Positions 17,925 to 27,969 of a stretch of 64,000 nt of DNA are shown here, piece by piece (the stretch's first letter is position 1; each line of letters opens with the position of its first letter). Under the pieces are notes generated by a model. It worked only from the letters and a program-made list of their open reading frames with translations, was not told the DNA's origin and searched no databases. This stretch comes from Oceanospirillaceae bacterium. GTDB lineage: Bacteria; Pseudomonadota; Gammaproteobacteria; Pseudomonadales; Oceanobacteraceae. The stretch lies in the NCBI GenBank assembly GCA_002724925.1, contig PBQA01000033.1:1-64000 (forward strand), given 5' to 3'. The position numbers and the translations under genes were made by a program.

Positions 17925-19259
17925 TTAACCCTCCGCTTCAATTCTGGTGAGGTTCTTACGCAGAATTGGACCGTATTCGTACTTACCTGGGCAGACGAAA
18001 CTGCACAGCGCGAGGTCCTCTTCATCCAGCTCCAGTGCACCCAGAGCAATGGCACTTTCCATGTCCTCAACGATCAGCGCACGCAGCAGCTGAGTCGGCA
18101 GAACATCAAGTGGCATAATGCGTTCGTACGTACCGATCGGCACCATAGCCCGCTCAGAGCCATTGGTGGTCGTGGTGAAGTCGAACATCTTCTTCATCAG
18201 CTTGGTAACGTAGATCGGCATCGCAGAGAAGCGATCAAAACCTGGACGCAGGTAGTGCAGCATTGGGCGATCACGGCCCTCTTCCAGCACGGATACCTGG
18301 GTGTGGTAACGACCAAGGAAGGCAAGATCACCGGCAGCGTTGCGGCCACCAAATACAGAACCAGAAATAATACGGTTCTCGCCGTCTTTCAGCTCACCTT
18401 TGGTCAGTTCAGCCAGAGATGCACCGGTCAGAGTGCGAACCAGGCGCGGGTTCTTCACCTGAGGACCAGCCAGAGCAACGACACAATCAGTGCTCAGCTT
18501 ACCCGTAGTGAACAACTTACCGATCGCGATAACGTCCTGATAGCCGATGCTCCAGACGTTACGGCTTTCACTGACAGGATGCAGGAAGTGAACGTGCGTT
18601 CCTGTCAGACCTGCAGGGTGAGGACCACCAAATTCTTCAGTCTGTTCAACACCTGCGCTTGGTACAGACGCGCCCGGCGCTTTACACACATAGGTCTTAC
18701 CATCAGTGAGGCGACTGATGATCGTAACACCTTGTTTGTAGGCTTCGGCATCGGCACTGATCACAACCTGAGGATCAGCAGCCAGGGGATTCGTATCCAT
18801 CGCATTGATGAATATAGCTTCCGGACGGCTACCCAGTTCAGGCACTCTTGAGAAAGGACGCGTGCGCAACGTGGTCCACAGACCAGATGCTACAAGGTTC
18901 TTCTCAATGTCGCCTGCACTCAGAGTTGCAAGCTTGTCAGCTGGATAACTGTCGAAGGTTTCTTCGTCGTTGCCATCAATCTCGATAACGACGGAGAGGA
19001 GAACACGGCGTTCGCCGCGGTTGATAGCTTTTACCACACCAGAAGCCGGAGCGACGTACTGAACGCCATCGGTCTTCTTGTCAGTAAATACCACCTGGCC
19101 TTTCTTGACTCGATCACCTTCCTGAACAGTCATTGTTGGCTTCATGCCAACAAAGTCCGGACCGACTACAGCTACCTGAGTAACCTTAGGACCGTCCGAA
19201 ATTTTCTGTTCAGGGCTACCGGTGATTGGTAAGTCGAGACCTTTTTTAATGTTGATCAT
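17925..19259 (-). CDS. nqrA: Na+-translocating NADH:quinone reductase subunit A
   Basis: First gene of the operon. A soluble cytoplasmic subunit of 444 residues that docks on NqrB and is implicated in quinone binding. The N-terminal [20 protein letters not shown] and the lipoyl-like [18 protein letters not shown] are typical, as are [19 protein letters not shown] and the C-terminal [14 protein letters not shown]. The full order A-B-C-D-E-F is conserved. Neither apbE (flavin transferase) nor nqrM (iron maturation) follows nqrF here. Confidence 0.97.
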   Translation of the reverse strand: MINIKKGLDLPITGSPEQKISDGPKVTQVAVVGPDFVGMKPTMTVQEGDRVKKGQVVFTDKKTDGVQYVAPASGVVKAINRGERRVLLSVVIEIDGNDEETFDSYPADKLATLSAGDIEKNLVASGLWTTLRTRPFSRVPELGSRPEAIFINAMDTNPLAADPQVVISADAEAYKQGVTIISRLTDGKTYVCKAPGASVPSAGVEQTEEFGGPHPAGLTGTHVHFLHPVSESRNVWSIGYQDVIAIGKLFTTGKLSTDCVVALAGPQVKNPRLVRTLTGASLAELTKGELKDGENRIISGSVFGGRNAAGDLAFLGRYHTQVSVLEEGRDRPMLHYLRPGFDRFSAMPIYVTKLMKKMFDFTTTTNGSERAMVPIGTYERIMPLDVLPTQLLRALIVEDMESAIALGALELDEEDLALCSFVCPGKYEYGPILRKNLTRIEAEG

Positions 19260-19310
19260 ATGCCTCGCCTAATCACGTTTGGATTCTGTCTTCCTCAGGC
19301 GTACAGAAAC

Positions 19311-19341
19311 ACGCTTTGAGGTATCGGGTACCACAAAGCGT
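19311..19341. promoter_or_regulatory. Inverted repeat upstream of nqrA
   Basis: ACGCTTTG and CAAAGCGT form perfect 8-base arms about 15 bases apart in the roughly 240-base leader between nqrA and the gap terminator. It may be an operator or a leader hairpin. Nothing else recognisable is seen in this gap. Confidence 0.3.
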
Positions 19342-19502
19342 AGATTCACGCACGGACCTATGCGGAGACTACCCATTTCCCAAGTAAAAAATCGCGCTAA
19401 GTATAATGACGCAACTGACTTTTATCCACTGACGTTACGGTCAATCTCACACTAATGGATAATGCCGGAGGCGTCTGTACCGCTTTTGTATAAATTCTAG
19501 AC

Positions 19503-19538
19503 AAAAAAAAGCCGTTGTCAGACGACAACGGCTTTTTT
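19503..19538 (-). terminator. Rho-independent terminator of gap
   Basis: GCCGTTGTC and GACAACGGC make a 9-base GC-rich stem around AGAC, with eight A on one side and six T on the other. It lies immediately after the gap stop. Confidence 0.9.
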
Positions 19539-19548
19539 CTGTTCCGGC

Positions 19549-20994
19549 TTAACCGCGAGACGGGTAAGTCGGGTACTCAACACCGCATACCTGCTGCGCG
19601 ATACGAACCACCTGACGGCTGTAGCCGTACTCGTTATCGTACCAAACGTAGAGGTTTACACGGTTGCCGTTAACAATGGTCGCTTTGGCATCAACGATAC
19701 CTGCGTGGCTGTTGCCAACGAAGTCAGTTGATACAACTTCTGGAGAGTTAACCCAGTCGATCTGCTTCTGCACAGATGAGTGCAGCGCCTGATCACGCAG
19801 GAAGTCGTTCACTTCTTCTGCGCTGGTTTCTTTCTTCAGGTTCAGAGACAGAATCGCCATAGAAACGTTTGGCGTTGGTACACGGATCGCGTTACCGCTC
19901 AGCAGACCTTTCAGTTCAGGCAGCGCTTTCGCTACTGCGCTCGCTGCGCCTGTTTCAGTGATTACCATGTTCAGCGGAGCAGAACGGCCACGACGGTCAC
20001 CTTTGTGGTAGTTGTCGATCAGGTTCTGGTCGTTGGTGTAAGAGTGAACAGTTTCAACGTGACCGTTCTCGATACCGTACTGGTCGTTCATCACTTTCAG
20101 TACTGGCGTAATCGCGTTGGTAGTACATGATGCTGCAGACAGGATCTTGTCAGATGCATCGATGTCTTTGTTGTTGATACCGTAAACGATGTTCTTCAGG
20201 TCGCCTTTGCCCGGAGCAGTCAGCAGTACGCGTGCGGTGCCTTTTGCTTCAAGGTGCTGAGCAAGGCCAGCTTCGTCACGCCATACACCTGTGTTATCGA
20301 TAACCAGAGCGTTCTCGATACCGAATTCGGTGTAATCAATCTCAGCCGGGTTGTTGGCGTAGATGATTTTGATGTATGTGCCGTTCGCGATGATGGCTTC
20401 GTTTTCGTGGTCAATGCTGATAGAACCACGGAAAGTACCGTGTACAGAGTCACGACGCAGCAGTGACGCACGCTTAACCAGGTCATCACCTTTACCACGA
20501 CGAACAACGATAGCGCGCAGACGCAGACCGTTACCGCCACCTTCTTTCTCAATCAGGATACGAGCCAGCAGACGACCGATACGACCGAAACCGTACAGAA
20601 CAACATCACGGTTCTCGCTGTCACCCGCTTCGCCGTTCAGGCTAGCCAGCTCGTCAGCCAGAAATTCTTTAACGTCTTTGCCGTTACCTTCGGTGCGATA
20701 TTTAACCGCCAGCTTACCGAGGTCGATGTGTGCCTGAGCAACGTCCATCTCAGTCAGAGCCTGCAGTAAAGGATAGGTATCCTGAACTGACAGTTCTTCG
20801 TTTTCCATGTGACGGACAAAACGGTGCGCTTTCAGAAGCTCAATGACTGAGCGATTAATGACCGGACGGCCGTAGATAGAAGAAACGATGCTTTTCTGGC
20901 GGTACAGGGTACCAATCAGAGGAATCATTGACTCGGCGATGGCTTCACGGTCCATCCAGTCCTGTAAACAGGCGTCGCGCTGGTCTTTGCTCAC
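19549..20994 (-). CDS. gap: Glyceraldehyde-3-phosphate dehydrogenase with N-terminal extension
   Basis: Interconverts glyceraldehyde-3-phosphate and 1,3-bisphosphoglycerate. The NAD(P)-binding YGFGRIGR begins only near residue 134, the catalytic Cys290 is in SAASCTTNAI, and WYDNEYGYS is near the C-terminus. The product is 481 residues, about 145 longer than housekeeping GAPDH, because of a helical N-terminal extension. As far as I recall this long type also lies beside mfd in Pseudomonas. GTG start with TAAGGTGA upstream. It is divergent from mfd. Whether it works in glycolysis or gluconeogenesis cannot be read from sequence. Confidence 0.92.
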   Translation of the reverse strand: MSKDQRDACLQDWMDREAIAESMIPLIGTLYRQKSIVSSIYGRPVINRSVIELLKAHRFVRHMENEELSVQDTYPLLQALTEMDVAQAHIDLGKLAVKYRTEGNGKDVKEFLADELASLNGEAGDSENRDVVLYGFGRIGRLLARILIEKEGGGNGLRLRAIVVRRGKGDDLVKRASLLRRDSVHGTFRGSISIDHENEAIIANGTYIKIIYANNPAEIDYTEFGIENALVIDNTGVWRDEAGLAQHLEAKGTARVLLTAPGKGDLKNIVYGINNKDIDASDKILSAASCTTNAITPVLKVMNDQYGIENGHVETVHSYTNDQNLIDNYHKGDRRGRSAPLNMVITETGAASAVAKALPELKGLLSGNAIRVPTPNVSMAILSLNLKKETSAEEVNDFLRDQALHSSVQKQIDWVNSPEVVSTDFVGNSHAGIVDAKATIVNGNRVNLYVWYDNEYGYSRQVVRIAQQVCGVEYPTYPSRG

Positions 20995-21180
20995 GGGGTC
21001 ACCTTACAAAGAAGTTAATTTAAGAGGAAAAATCGGGGCCGTATTATGCCGATTTTCGAGGCTGCCGACAAATCTTTCGCAGGTGCCGTGCTGCCGCGAT
21101 TTCATTCGGTTAACAGTGCCCTGTGCTTTGGGTAAACTAGCCGGCCTAATTTGCATCGATCACACCGCTCAGGAGCGCGA

Positions 21181-24100
21181 ATGTCCAGCCCTTTACACCC
21201 TGACCTCCCCTCACGTGCCGGTGAACGCCGCTTCTGGGGCCAGCTGACAGGGTCTACCCAGGCCATGGCTCTGGCCAGTGCTGCGACAGAACACGCAGGG
21301 CTGACATTGGTTGTCACCACGGATACCAGCTCGGCGCTGCGACTCGAAGAAGAGATCCGCTACTTCGCCCCTGATCTGGAAGTTATGCACTTCCCGGACT
21401 GGGAAATTCTGGCGTACGACATATTTTCTCCCCATCAGGATATTATCTCCCAGCGTATTGCGACTCTGAGTCAGCTGCATGATGTCCGCAAGGGTGTGCT
21501 GATCATTCCGGTTTCAACCCTGCAGCAGCGACTTCCGCCTGCAAGTTTTTATCAGGGCCAAACTTTTGTGCTCGATATCGGCAGTACCTTTGACGTCGAC
21601 AACACCCGACGTCAACTTGAGAACGCCGGCTATCATTGCGTTGATACCGTGTACGAACACGGTGAATACGCAGTGCGCGGCTCAATCGTCGACATTTTTC
21701 CTATGGGTCAGCCACTGCCGTTCCGCATAGAGCTGTTCGACGACGAAATTGAATCACTACGTACCTTCGACCCAGACAACCAGCGCACTCTGGATAAAAT
21801 AGAGCAGGTCAGGATTTTACCCGCGCGCGAGTTTCCGCTGGACACCACGGCGATACGCACCTTTAAGGCCCGCTGGTTTGATTTCTTCGAGCAGGACCCG
21901 AAAGCCTGCAGCGTCTATACCGACGTTGCCCAAGGTATTGCCCCCGCAGGTGTTGAGTACTACCTGCCGCTTTTCTTCAGTGATGATCTCGGCAATCTGT
22001 TTGATCATTTACCGGCAAATACACTGGTTATTCATGATGCGGGCATTGAAGACGCCGCCAAGTACTTTCGCGACGACGTAGAAACACGGTATGAAAGTCG
22101 TCGCTATGATATTCAGCGCCCTATCGTGCCGCCGGCGCAGTTATTTCTGGCGCATAACGAATTGTTCAGCGCACTGAATAACTACCCTCGCATTCAGTTG
22201 CACAATAAGGACCTTCCAGAACGCGCGGGAGCAGTATCATTCGACACCCGCGCTCTGCCGGACCTCACTGTGGATTCACGACTGGACCAACCGCTGCAGC
22301 GTCTACAGAACTGGCTCGCCGATGCAGAAGGCCAGATATTCTTCTGCGCTGAATCCGCCGGACGCCGCGAAGCACTGAAAGAACTGTTGCAGCGCATTAA
22401 AGTACTGCCAGATGAATTTGAACGCTGGCCTGATGCGCTGGTGTCTGAGAAACGTATTCTGATGTTGACCGGCCCGCTGGAAGCCGGGGCATCGCTTAAC
22501 GATGACAAGCGTCTGATTCATCTGATCACGGAGAATGAGCTGTTTGGTCAGCGCATTCGTCAGACTCGCCGTCGCCAGAAACAAAAGACCGACAGCGACA
22601 TGGTAATCCGTGACCTGTCGGAACTGAAAGAAGGCTCGCCGGTTGTTCATCTGGATCATGGCGTGGGTCGCTATATCGGGCTGCAGACGCTGGACGCCGG
22701 TGGTCAGGTAAACGAATTCGTGGTGCTGGAATATTCAGGGAAAGACAAATTGTACGTCCCCGTTTCCAGCCTCCACCTGATCTCACGTTACGGCGGTGGC
22801 GCCGAGGAAACTGCGCCAATCAATAAACTGGGCACAGACAAGTGGTCGGCGGCAAAACGTAAAGCCGCCGAGAAAATCCGTGACACCGCCGCAGAGCTGC
22901 TTGATATCTACGCCCGCCGCCAGGCCCGCAAAGGCTTTGCGTTTGATGAGCCTGATACCGATTACGAGCGCTTTGCAGCAGGCTTCCCTTACGAAGAAAC
23001 CCCAGACCAGCAATCAGCTATTGAAGCCGTCATTGGCGACATGTGCTCACCGCGCCCGATGGATCGTCTGGTCTGCGGTGATGTTGGTTTTGGTAAAACT
23101 GAAGTCGCCATGCGCGCCGCTTTTATGGCGGTTCAGAGTGGCAAACAAGTCGCGGTTCTGGTGCCCACCACCCTGCTTGCTCAGCAGCATTATCAGAACT
23201 TTGCCGACCGCTTTGCCGAATGGCCGGTCAAAGTCGATGTGCTGTCGCGTTTTAAATCCGCGAAAGAAACTCAAGCCGCCCTCGACCGTATGCTTGAGGG
23301 TAAAACCGACATTGTCGTGGGTACGCACAAGCTGCTGCAGAAAGATGTGAAATTTGATCATCTGGGCTTGTTGATCATTGATGAAGAACACCGCTTTGGT
23401 GTCGCCCAGAAAGAGAAAATCAAAGCTCTCAGAGCTGAAGTCGATATTCTCACCTTAACCGCCACGCCGATTCCGCGCACCTTGAACATGGCGATGGCGA
23501 GTATCCGGGATCTGTCGATCATCGCCACACCTCCGGCCAAACGTCTGAGCGTGAAGACCTTTATTCGCCAGCAGGATGACACCGTTACCAAAGAAGCGGT
23601 TCTGCGTGAAATTCTGCGTGGTGGTCAGGTGTATTACCTGCATAACGAAGTAAAGAGCATCGAAAAAACCGCACGCGAGCTCAGCGAAGCCATCCCTGAG
23701 GCACGTATTGGTGTCGCCCATGGTCAGATGTCAGAGCGCGAACTCGAAAGCGTGATGAGCGATTTCTACCACAAGCGTTTCAATATGCTGGTATGTACCA
23801 CCATCATCGAAACCGGTATCGACATCCCGTCAGCAAACACCATCATTATTGAGCGTGCGGATAAGTTCGGTCTGGCGCAGCTTCACCAGCTACGAGGCCG
23901 TGTTGGTCGCTCGCATCACCAAGCGTATGCGTATCTGCTGACGCCACCACCGAAGCAGCTCACCAAAGATGCTGAAAAACGTCTGGATGCCATTGGCGCA
24001 TCACAAGACCTGGGCGCAGGCTTTATGCTTGCGACACACGACCTTGAAATCCGTGGCGCCGGTGAACTATTAGGCGATGAGCAGTCAGGCCAGATTGAGA

Positions 24101-24642
24101 CCATTGGTTTCACGCTTTATATGGAAATGCTTGAGCAGGCGGTCAATGCCATTCGCGCGGGTAAAGAGCCGTCCGTTGACCTGGCAGCGACCCACGGCGC
24201 CGATGTAAATCTGCACATTCCGGCCTTGATTCCGGATGACTACCTGCCGGACGTGAACAGCCGCCTGACCTTATATAAACGCATTGCCAGTGCGAAAGAC
24301 GATCATCAACTGAAAGAGCTTCAGGTCGAAATGATCGACCGCTTCGGCCTGCTGCCGGATCAGGTGAAGAACCTTTTCCGGATTGCATCACTCAAATTCA
24401 AATTGCAGCCGCTCGGCGTTGCCCGACTGGATGCCAACGACAGTACTGGCAAAATTGAATTCAGCCGTGATACCGAGATAAACCCATTCACTCTGATCAA
24501 GCTGGTGCAGACGCGCCCGGATGCCTATAAACTGGATGACGGTAATTCGCTACGTTTCTACGCTAATATGGAAACGCTCGACCAGCGTTTCCGCACCATT
24601 GATCAACTTCTGACTGATTTACAGAAGGACCCGAATTCGTGA
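21181..24642 (+). CDS. mfd: Transcription-repair coupling factor
   Basis: Removes RNA polymerase stalled at lesions and recruits UvrA. About 1153 residues, the normal length. The N-terminal UvrB-like domains include FPDWEILAYDIFSPHQDI. The RNA-polymerase-interacting domain follows near residues 480-550 (VVHLDHGVGRYIGL). The SF2 translocase has Walker A GDVGFGKTEVAMR and DEEH in LLIIDEEHRFGV. QLRGRVGRSHHQAYAYL is motif VI. AGGAG precedes the ATG used; a TTG ten codons upstream is rejected. The stop overlaps the GTG start of the next gene. Confidence 0.97.
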   Translation: MSSPLHPDLPSRAGERRFWGQLTGSTQAMALASAATEHAGLTLVVTTDTSSALRLEEEIRYFAPDLEVMHFPDWEILAYDIFSPHQDIISQRIATLSQLHDVRKGVLIIPVSTLQQRLPPASFYQGQTFVLDIGSTFDVDNTRRQLENAGYHCVDTVYEHGEYAVRGSIVDIFPMGQPLPFRIELFDDEIESLRTFDPDNQRTLDKIEQVRILPAREFPLDTTAIRTFKARWFDFFEQDPKACSVYTDVAQGIAPAGVEYYLPLFFSDDLGNLFDHLPANTLVIHDAGIEDAAKYFRDDVETRYESRRYDIQRPIVPPAQLFLAHNELFSALNNYPRIQLHNKDLPERAGAVSFDTRALPDLTVDSRLDQPLQRLQNWLADAEGQIFFCAESAGRREALKELLQRIKVLPDEFERWPDALVSEKRILMLTGPLEAGASLNDDKRLIHLITENELFGQRIRQTRRRQKQKTDSDMVIRDLSELKEGSPVVHLDHGVGRYIGLQTLDAGGQVNEFVVLEYSGKDKLYVPVSSLHLISRYGGGAEETAPINKLGTDKWSAAKRKAAEKIRDTAAELLDIYARRQARKGFAFDEPDTDYERFAAGFPYEETPDQQSAIEAVIGDMCSPRPMDRLVCGDVGFGKTEVAMRAAFMAVQSGKQVAVLVPTTLLAQQHYQNFADRFAEWPVKVDVLSRFKSAKETQAALDRMLEGKTDIVVGTHKLLQKDVKFDHLGLLIIDEEHRFGVAQKEKIKALRAEVDILTLTATPIPRTLNMAMASIRDLSIIATPPAKRLSVKTFIRQQDDTVTKEAVLREILRGGQVYYLHNEVKSIEKTARELSEAIPEARIGVAHGQMSERELESVMSDFYHKRFNMLVCTTIIETGIDIPSANTIIIERADKFGLAQLHQLRGRVGRSHHQAYAYLLTPPPKQLTKDAEKRLDAIGASQDLGAGFMLATHDLEIRGAGELLGDEQSGQIETIGFTLYMEMLEQAVNAIRAGKEPSVDLAATHGADVNLHIPALIPDDYLPDVNSRLTLYKRIASAKDDHQLKELQVEMIDRFGLLPDQVKNLFRIASLKFKLQPLGVARLDANDSTGKIEFSRDTEINPFTLIKLVQTRPDAYKLDDGNSLRFYANMETLDQRFRTIDQLLTDLQKDPNS

Positions 24643-25613
24643 AAACCCTCTCTGCCCTGCTTTCTGCGGGCCTGACACTGAGCATGCTGCCCAGCGTTGT
24701 AAACGCGACAGAATACTATCGTGTCGAAGTTATGCTGTTCACTTATCTCGACGAAAACAGTGCTCGTGAGGAGCACTGGCCTCTGCTGAAGGAGCGCGCA
24801 CTCGCGGAAGAAGCAGCCATCCAGGCAGCACTGGAAGAGGAAGCATCACCGGACGCCGAAACAGAGACGGCTGGCGGCGCCACTAATGATGCACTTCAGA
24901 TTTCTGAAGACCAATCGTCAGATCTCACAAGCGATACGGCAGAGGAGATGAACACTGAGGAAGAAGGCACTGAGAACGCCTCACCTGTGACGCTTCTCGA
25001 CGATCTCGAATTCGAAAACGCAGCCAATCGTTTTGGCTATCGTAGCGACATGAAAATAGTCTGGCACCAGGCCTGGGTTGAAGAGCTTCAGGACTCAGCC
25101 AACGCCTATGATCACGAAGTCGCTGGCAGTTACGAGGAAGAAAACTTCCGTATCGAAGTCAGCGGCAGCCTGAACCTGTATCGCAGTCGCTACATCCATA
25201 TCCGCCCTGACCTTGAAGTTGACCAGCTGATATTCACCATCCCCGATGAAGCACCGCTCTCTGACGAACCTGCCGACGCTACCGAAGATGGTGTCATGAC
25301 CATGGCTGTCACCCCTGAGACCATGAATAATTCAGACGCCCTGCCCGGCACCGAAGGTCAGATGATGATTGTTCCATCGAATGAAGGGCTGACCAATGAA
25401 CCAGTTACCGAGCCAGAGCCTGAATGGATTCCTTTACGCGCAGCGAAAATTGAACGCAGTCGTCGTATGCGCAGTGGTGAAGTGCATTATCTGGATCATC
25501 CCCTGCTGGGCATGGTAGTGAAGGTAACGCCTTGGGAAGAGCCGGAAGAATCACAAGAAGAAGCCCCAGAGAATGGGGCCTCGGAAGAAAATACAGTCAA
25601 TTCAGATCAGTGA
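24639..25613 (+). CDS. csiV: CsiV-like envelope protein
   Basis: About 324 residues. The N-terminus is a signal peptide (LSALLSAGLTLSMLPSVVNA) followed by TEYYRVEVMLFTY. The C-terminal RMRSGEVHYLDHPLLGMVVKV is the conserved end of the CsiV family, periplasmic proteins shown in Vibrio to bind peptidoglycan. Between them are Glu- and Asp-rich, low-complexity stretches at about 50-115 and 200-260. The GTG start overlaps the mfd stop (GTGA). The last 12 bases overlap the end of the convergent phosphorylase gene. Confidence 0.8.
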   Translation: MKTLSALLSAGLTLSMLPSVVNATEYYRVEVMLFTYLDENSAREEHWPLLKERALAEEAAIQAALEEEASPDAETETAGGATNDALQISEDQSSDLTSDTAEEMNTEEEGTENASPVTLLDDLEFENAANRFGYRSDMKIVWHQAWVEELQDSANAYDHEVAGSYEEENFRIEVSGSLNLYRSRYIHIRPDLEVDQLIFTIPDEAPLSDEPADATEDGVMTMAVTPETMNNSDALPGTEGQMMIVPSNEGLTNEPVTEPEPEWIPLRAAKIERSRRMRSGEVHYLDHPLLGMVVKVTPWEEPEESQEEAPENGASEENTVNSDQ

Positions 25614-26354
25614 TAACGAGGCAGCGATAATATCGCGAACTTCACTCATACCTGAGTCGATCACCGCACGGATCTCATCCATGGTAATCAGGTCGTCGCT
25701 CTTACCGGCGGCCGGATTAACCACCAGGCAGATACTCGCATACGGTATGCCTAACTCCCGGGCCAGTGCAGCCTCAGGCATCCCAGTCATACCGACCAGA
25801 TCACATCCGTCTTTTTCGAGGCGGTTAATCTCAGCAATGGTTTCTAACCTTGGCCCCTGCGTCGCTGCGTACACACCGAAATCAAGCGCATCGATTGAAC
25901 ACTTAGCGGACGCTTTAACCAGCGCCTGGCGTAGCGGCTCATCGTAGGGATGGGTCAGATCAATATGTTCAAGCGGACGGTATTCACCATCAAAAAAAGT
26001 ACTTTCCCGTCCCCAGGTGTAATCAACGACCTGATGAGGAATGACTATTTTGCCAGAGCCCATGTCCGGATGAATACCGCCCACAGCGTTGACCGCAATA
26101 ATGTGCGTGACGCCCTGTGCCTGCAACGCCAGGAGATTCGCCCGATAATTGATTTTATGCGGTGGAACTTTGTGAGGGTGTCCATGACGCGCAAGAAATA
26201 CGACCTCCTGTTCACGCCAGCGCCCGATTGAGATCGGTGAAGATGGATGCCCAAGCTCCGTGGTAACAGACAATGTCTGCCTGATATCAGGCCCATCAAG
26301 CTCAGTTAAACCAGTGCCGCCAATAACAGCAATTTTAACAGTCGTTGTGCTCAC
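25602..26354 (-). CDS. S-methyl-5'-thioinosine / methylthioadenosine phosphorylase family
   Basis: A purine nucleoside phosphorylase-like enzyme of 250 residues for methylthio-nucleoside salvage. The N-terminal IAVIGGTGL, RHGHPHKVPPHKINYRANL, and VGMTGMPEAALARELGIPYA are shared with MTAP. VVNPAAG near the C-terminus is the variant seen in the Pseudomonas methylthioinosine phosphorylase, which sits in the same mfd-nagZ neighbourhood. It would cleave methylthioinosine to hypoxanthine and methylthioribose-1-phosphate. Its start overlaps the nagZ stop by four bases. Confidence 0.85.
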   Translation of the reverse strand: MSTTTVKIAVIGGTGLTELDGPDIRQTLSVTTELGHPSSPISIGRWREQEVVFLARHGHPHKVPPHKINYRANLLALQAQGVTHIIAVNAVGGIHPDMGSGKIVIPHQVVDYTWGRESTFFDGEYRPLEHIDLTHPYDEPLRQALVKASAKCSIDALDFGVYAATQGPRLETIAEINRLEKDGCDLVGMTGMPEAALARELGIPYASICLVVNPAAGKSDDLITMDEIRAVIDSGMSEVRDIIAASLSLI

Positions 26355-27442
26355 AGATTATCGTCTCTGATAAGTTGATAAGAACCCAGCAGCCTGCGTA
26401 CTGCGGAAATATCGTCTTCCCCAAGAACGACGCCGTTGCTGTCAGGTTTTAAATATTCGAGTGTTAGAGCGCCAGTCCCGGCTCGGTATAAGTCAGATAC
26501 CGCACTGACGACATCTTTGGCTGCGTCCCGGTTATTACAGACCACCAATGCGTTGGCTCCGGCCTGAGCGGCGGCAATAGACCGCTGGTAAAAATCCCCT
26601 CCACTGGCAGCACCTTCCATCGACAGGTCATCACTGAAAATGATGCCTTTGAAGCCGAGCTGCCCGCGCAGAATGCTCTGTAACCAGGTCGGAGAAAAAC
26701 CCGCAGTGTTGTCAGCATCGACGGCAGGATACACCACATGGGCTGGCATGATGCCCTGAATTACGTCTTCGCTGATCAGGGTTTTAAACGGCGCGATGTC
26801 CGCTTCCAATGCTTCAGAAGGGCGCGGGTCAACGGGTAACTCCAGGTGAGAGTCTGCCTCAACGGCTCCGTGTCCCGGGAAGTGCTTTCCGACCGCAGTC
26901 ATGCCCACAGTTGCAAGCCCCTCACTCCAGGCTCGGGCCAACGCAGTAACCGCATCCACTGTGTGTCCAAAAGCCCGATCACCAATAACTTGTGAAAGAT
27001 CCCGTTCAACATCCAGAACCGGGGCAAAGGTCAGATCAACGCCATGAGCGATTAATTCTGAGGCCAGGAGTTGACCGCCCTTGCGAGCGAGTTCGAGCGC
27101 CTTTTCTGGCGATTCCGCAAAGATCGCTTCATAACGAATCATGGGTTCAAACAAGGTAAACCCGGCGCGAAAACGCTGCACACGGCCCCCTTCCTGATCC
27201 ACCGTAAGCAGAAGATCAGGCCTGAGCGCCTTTATCTCAGCGGTCAAGGCTTTCAATTGTTCTGGCGATTCGTAATTTCGAGCAAAGAATATCAGCCCGG
27301 CAATTTCAGGCTGTTTTAGAAAATTTCGATCTTCAGCAGACAGTGCAGTACCTTCAATGTCGGTAATAACACCGACATCCTGCGATAAGGCACTCGGAAC
27401 TGCATCACAATCAGGTAAAGAAACGGAAGTCTCAGGCATCAT
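26351..27442 (-). CDS. nagZ: Beta-N-acetylhexosaminidase, cytoplasmic
   Basis: A family 3 glycosidase that removes N-acetylglucosamine from anhydromuropeptides during cell-wall recycling. TVDQEGGRVQRFR, KHFPGHGAVEADSHL and the nucleophile region IIFSDDLSMEGA are diagnostic. The length of 363 is slightly above the usual 330-340 because of about 20 extra N-terminal residues. No signal peptide, consistent with a cytoplasmic enzyme. GAGAG lies just before two adjacent ATG codons. It is followed with overlap by the methylthioinosine phosphorylase. Confidence 0.95.
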   Translation of the reverse strand: MMPETSVSLPDCDAVPSALSQDVGVITDIEGTALSAEDRNFLKQPEIAGLIFFARNYESPEQLKALTAEIKALRPDLLLTVDQEGGRVQRFRAGFTLFEPMIRYEAIFAESPEKALELARKGGQLLASELIAHGVDLTFAPVLDVERDLSQVIGDRAFGHTVDAVTALARAWSEGLATVGMTAVGKHFPGHGAVEADSHLELPVDPRPSEALEADIAPFKTLISEDVIQGIMPAHVVYPAVDADNTAGFSPTWLQSILRGQLGFKGIIFSDDLSMEGAASGGDFYQRSIAAAQAGANALVVCNNRDAAKDVVSAVSDLYRAGTGALTLEYLKPDSNGVVLGEDDISAVRRLLGSYQLIRDDNL

Positions 27443-27446
27443 ACTC

Positions 27447-27965
27447 TCACAAATTTATGCACGAAATACGCTGAAAACTGGCGGCCTGAATCCACACCCG
27501 TGTCCCCGCTTGAATGCGCTCCGCCATATCCACTACATCTCTGTTCCGCATACGGATGCAGCCATGAGACAAGGGTTTGCCCATAGGTTCAGTATCCGGC
27601 GTACCGTGGATATAGATAAAACGACGCTGGGAATCGACGTTACCAAAGCGATTCAGCCCACTTTCCAACCCCTGAAGCCAGAGAATACGCGAAAGAATCC
27701 AGTCCCGTTCTGGGTGTTCTGCTGCCAGCGCTGAAGAATAGATTTCGCCAGTTGGACGCCGACCACGAAAGACAGCATTGATCGGTTGATCACGGCCGAT
27801 GACAGCACAAATCCGGTGCCAACCTCTTGGTGTACAGCCACTGCCCTCTTGCTCACCTATGCCATTCAGCGCAGTGGATATCGGGTATTCAGTGATGCCA
27901 TCGCGCTCAGTCAGGCGAAGAATCTGATCTTCGACGGAAATTTCGATAAATGGAAGGTCGGACAT
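27447..27965 (-). CDS. L,D-transpeptidase (YkuD) domain protein without signal peptide
   Basis: The YkuD catalytic motif is complete: IHGTPDTEPMGKPLSHGCIRM, with the catalytic Cys in SHGCIR. The domain occupies nearly the whole product of about 172 residues. Such enzymes usually form 3-3 cross-links or attach lipoproteins in the periplasm, but no signal peptide or LysM domain is visible here. The ATG chosen lies after a duplicated AAGGAACGCGC repeat; a GTG 13 codons upstream overlapping the psrA stop is the alternative. It ends four bases before nagZ, so a joint role in peptidoglycan turnover is plausible. Confidence 0.85.
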   Translation of the reverse strand: MSDLPFIEISVEDQILRLTERDGITEYPISTALNGIGEQEGSGCTPRGWHRICAVIGRDQPINAVFRGRRPTGEIYSSALAAEHPERDWILSRILWLQGLESGLNRFGNVDSQRRFIYIHGTPDTEPMGKPLSHGCIRMRNRDVVDMAERIQAGTRVWIQAASFQRISCINL

Positions 27966-27969
27966 CTTC

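Noticed and set aside
18255-18851. Plus-strand frame of about 198 codons
   Set aside because: Antisense shadow of nqrA with no recognisable domain.
22796-23350. Long plus-strand frame inside mfd
   Set aside because: It lies entirely within the mfd coding region in another frame, has no ribosome-binding site and shows no domain.
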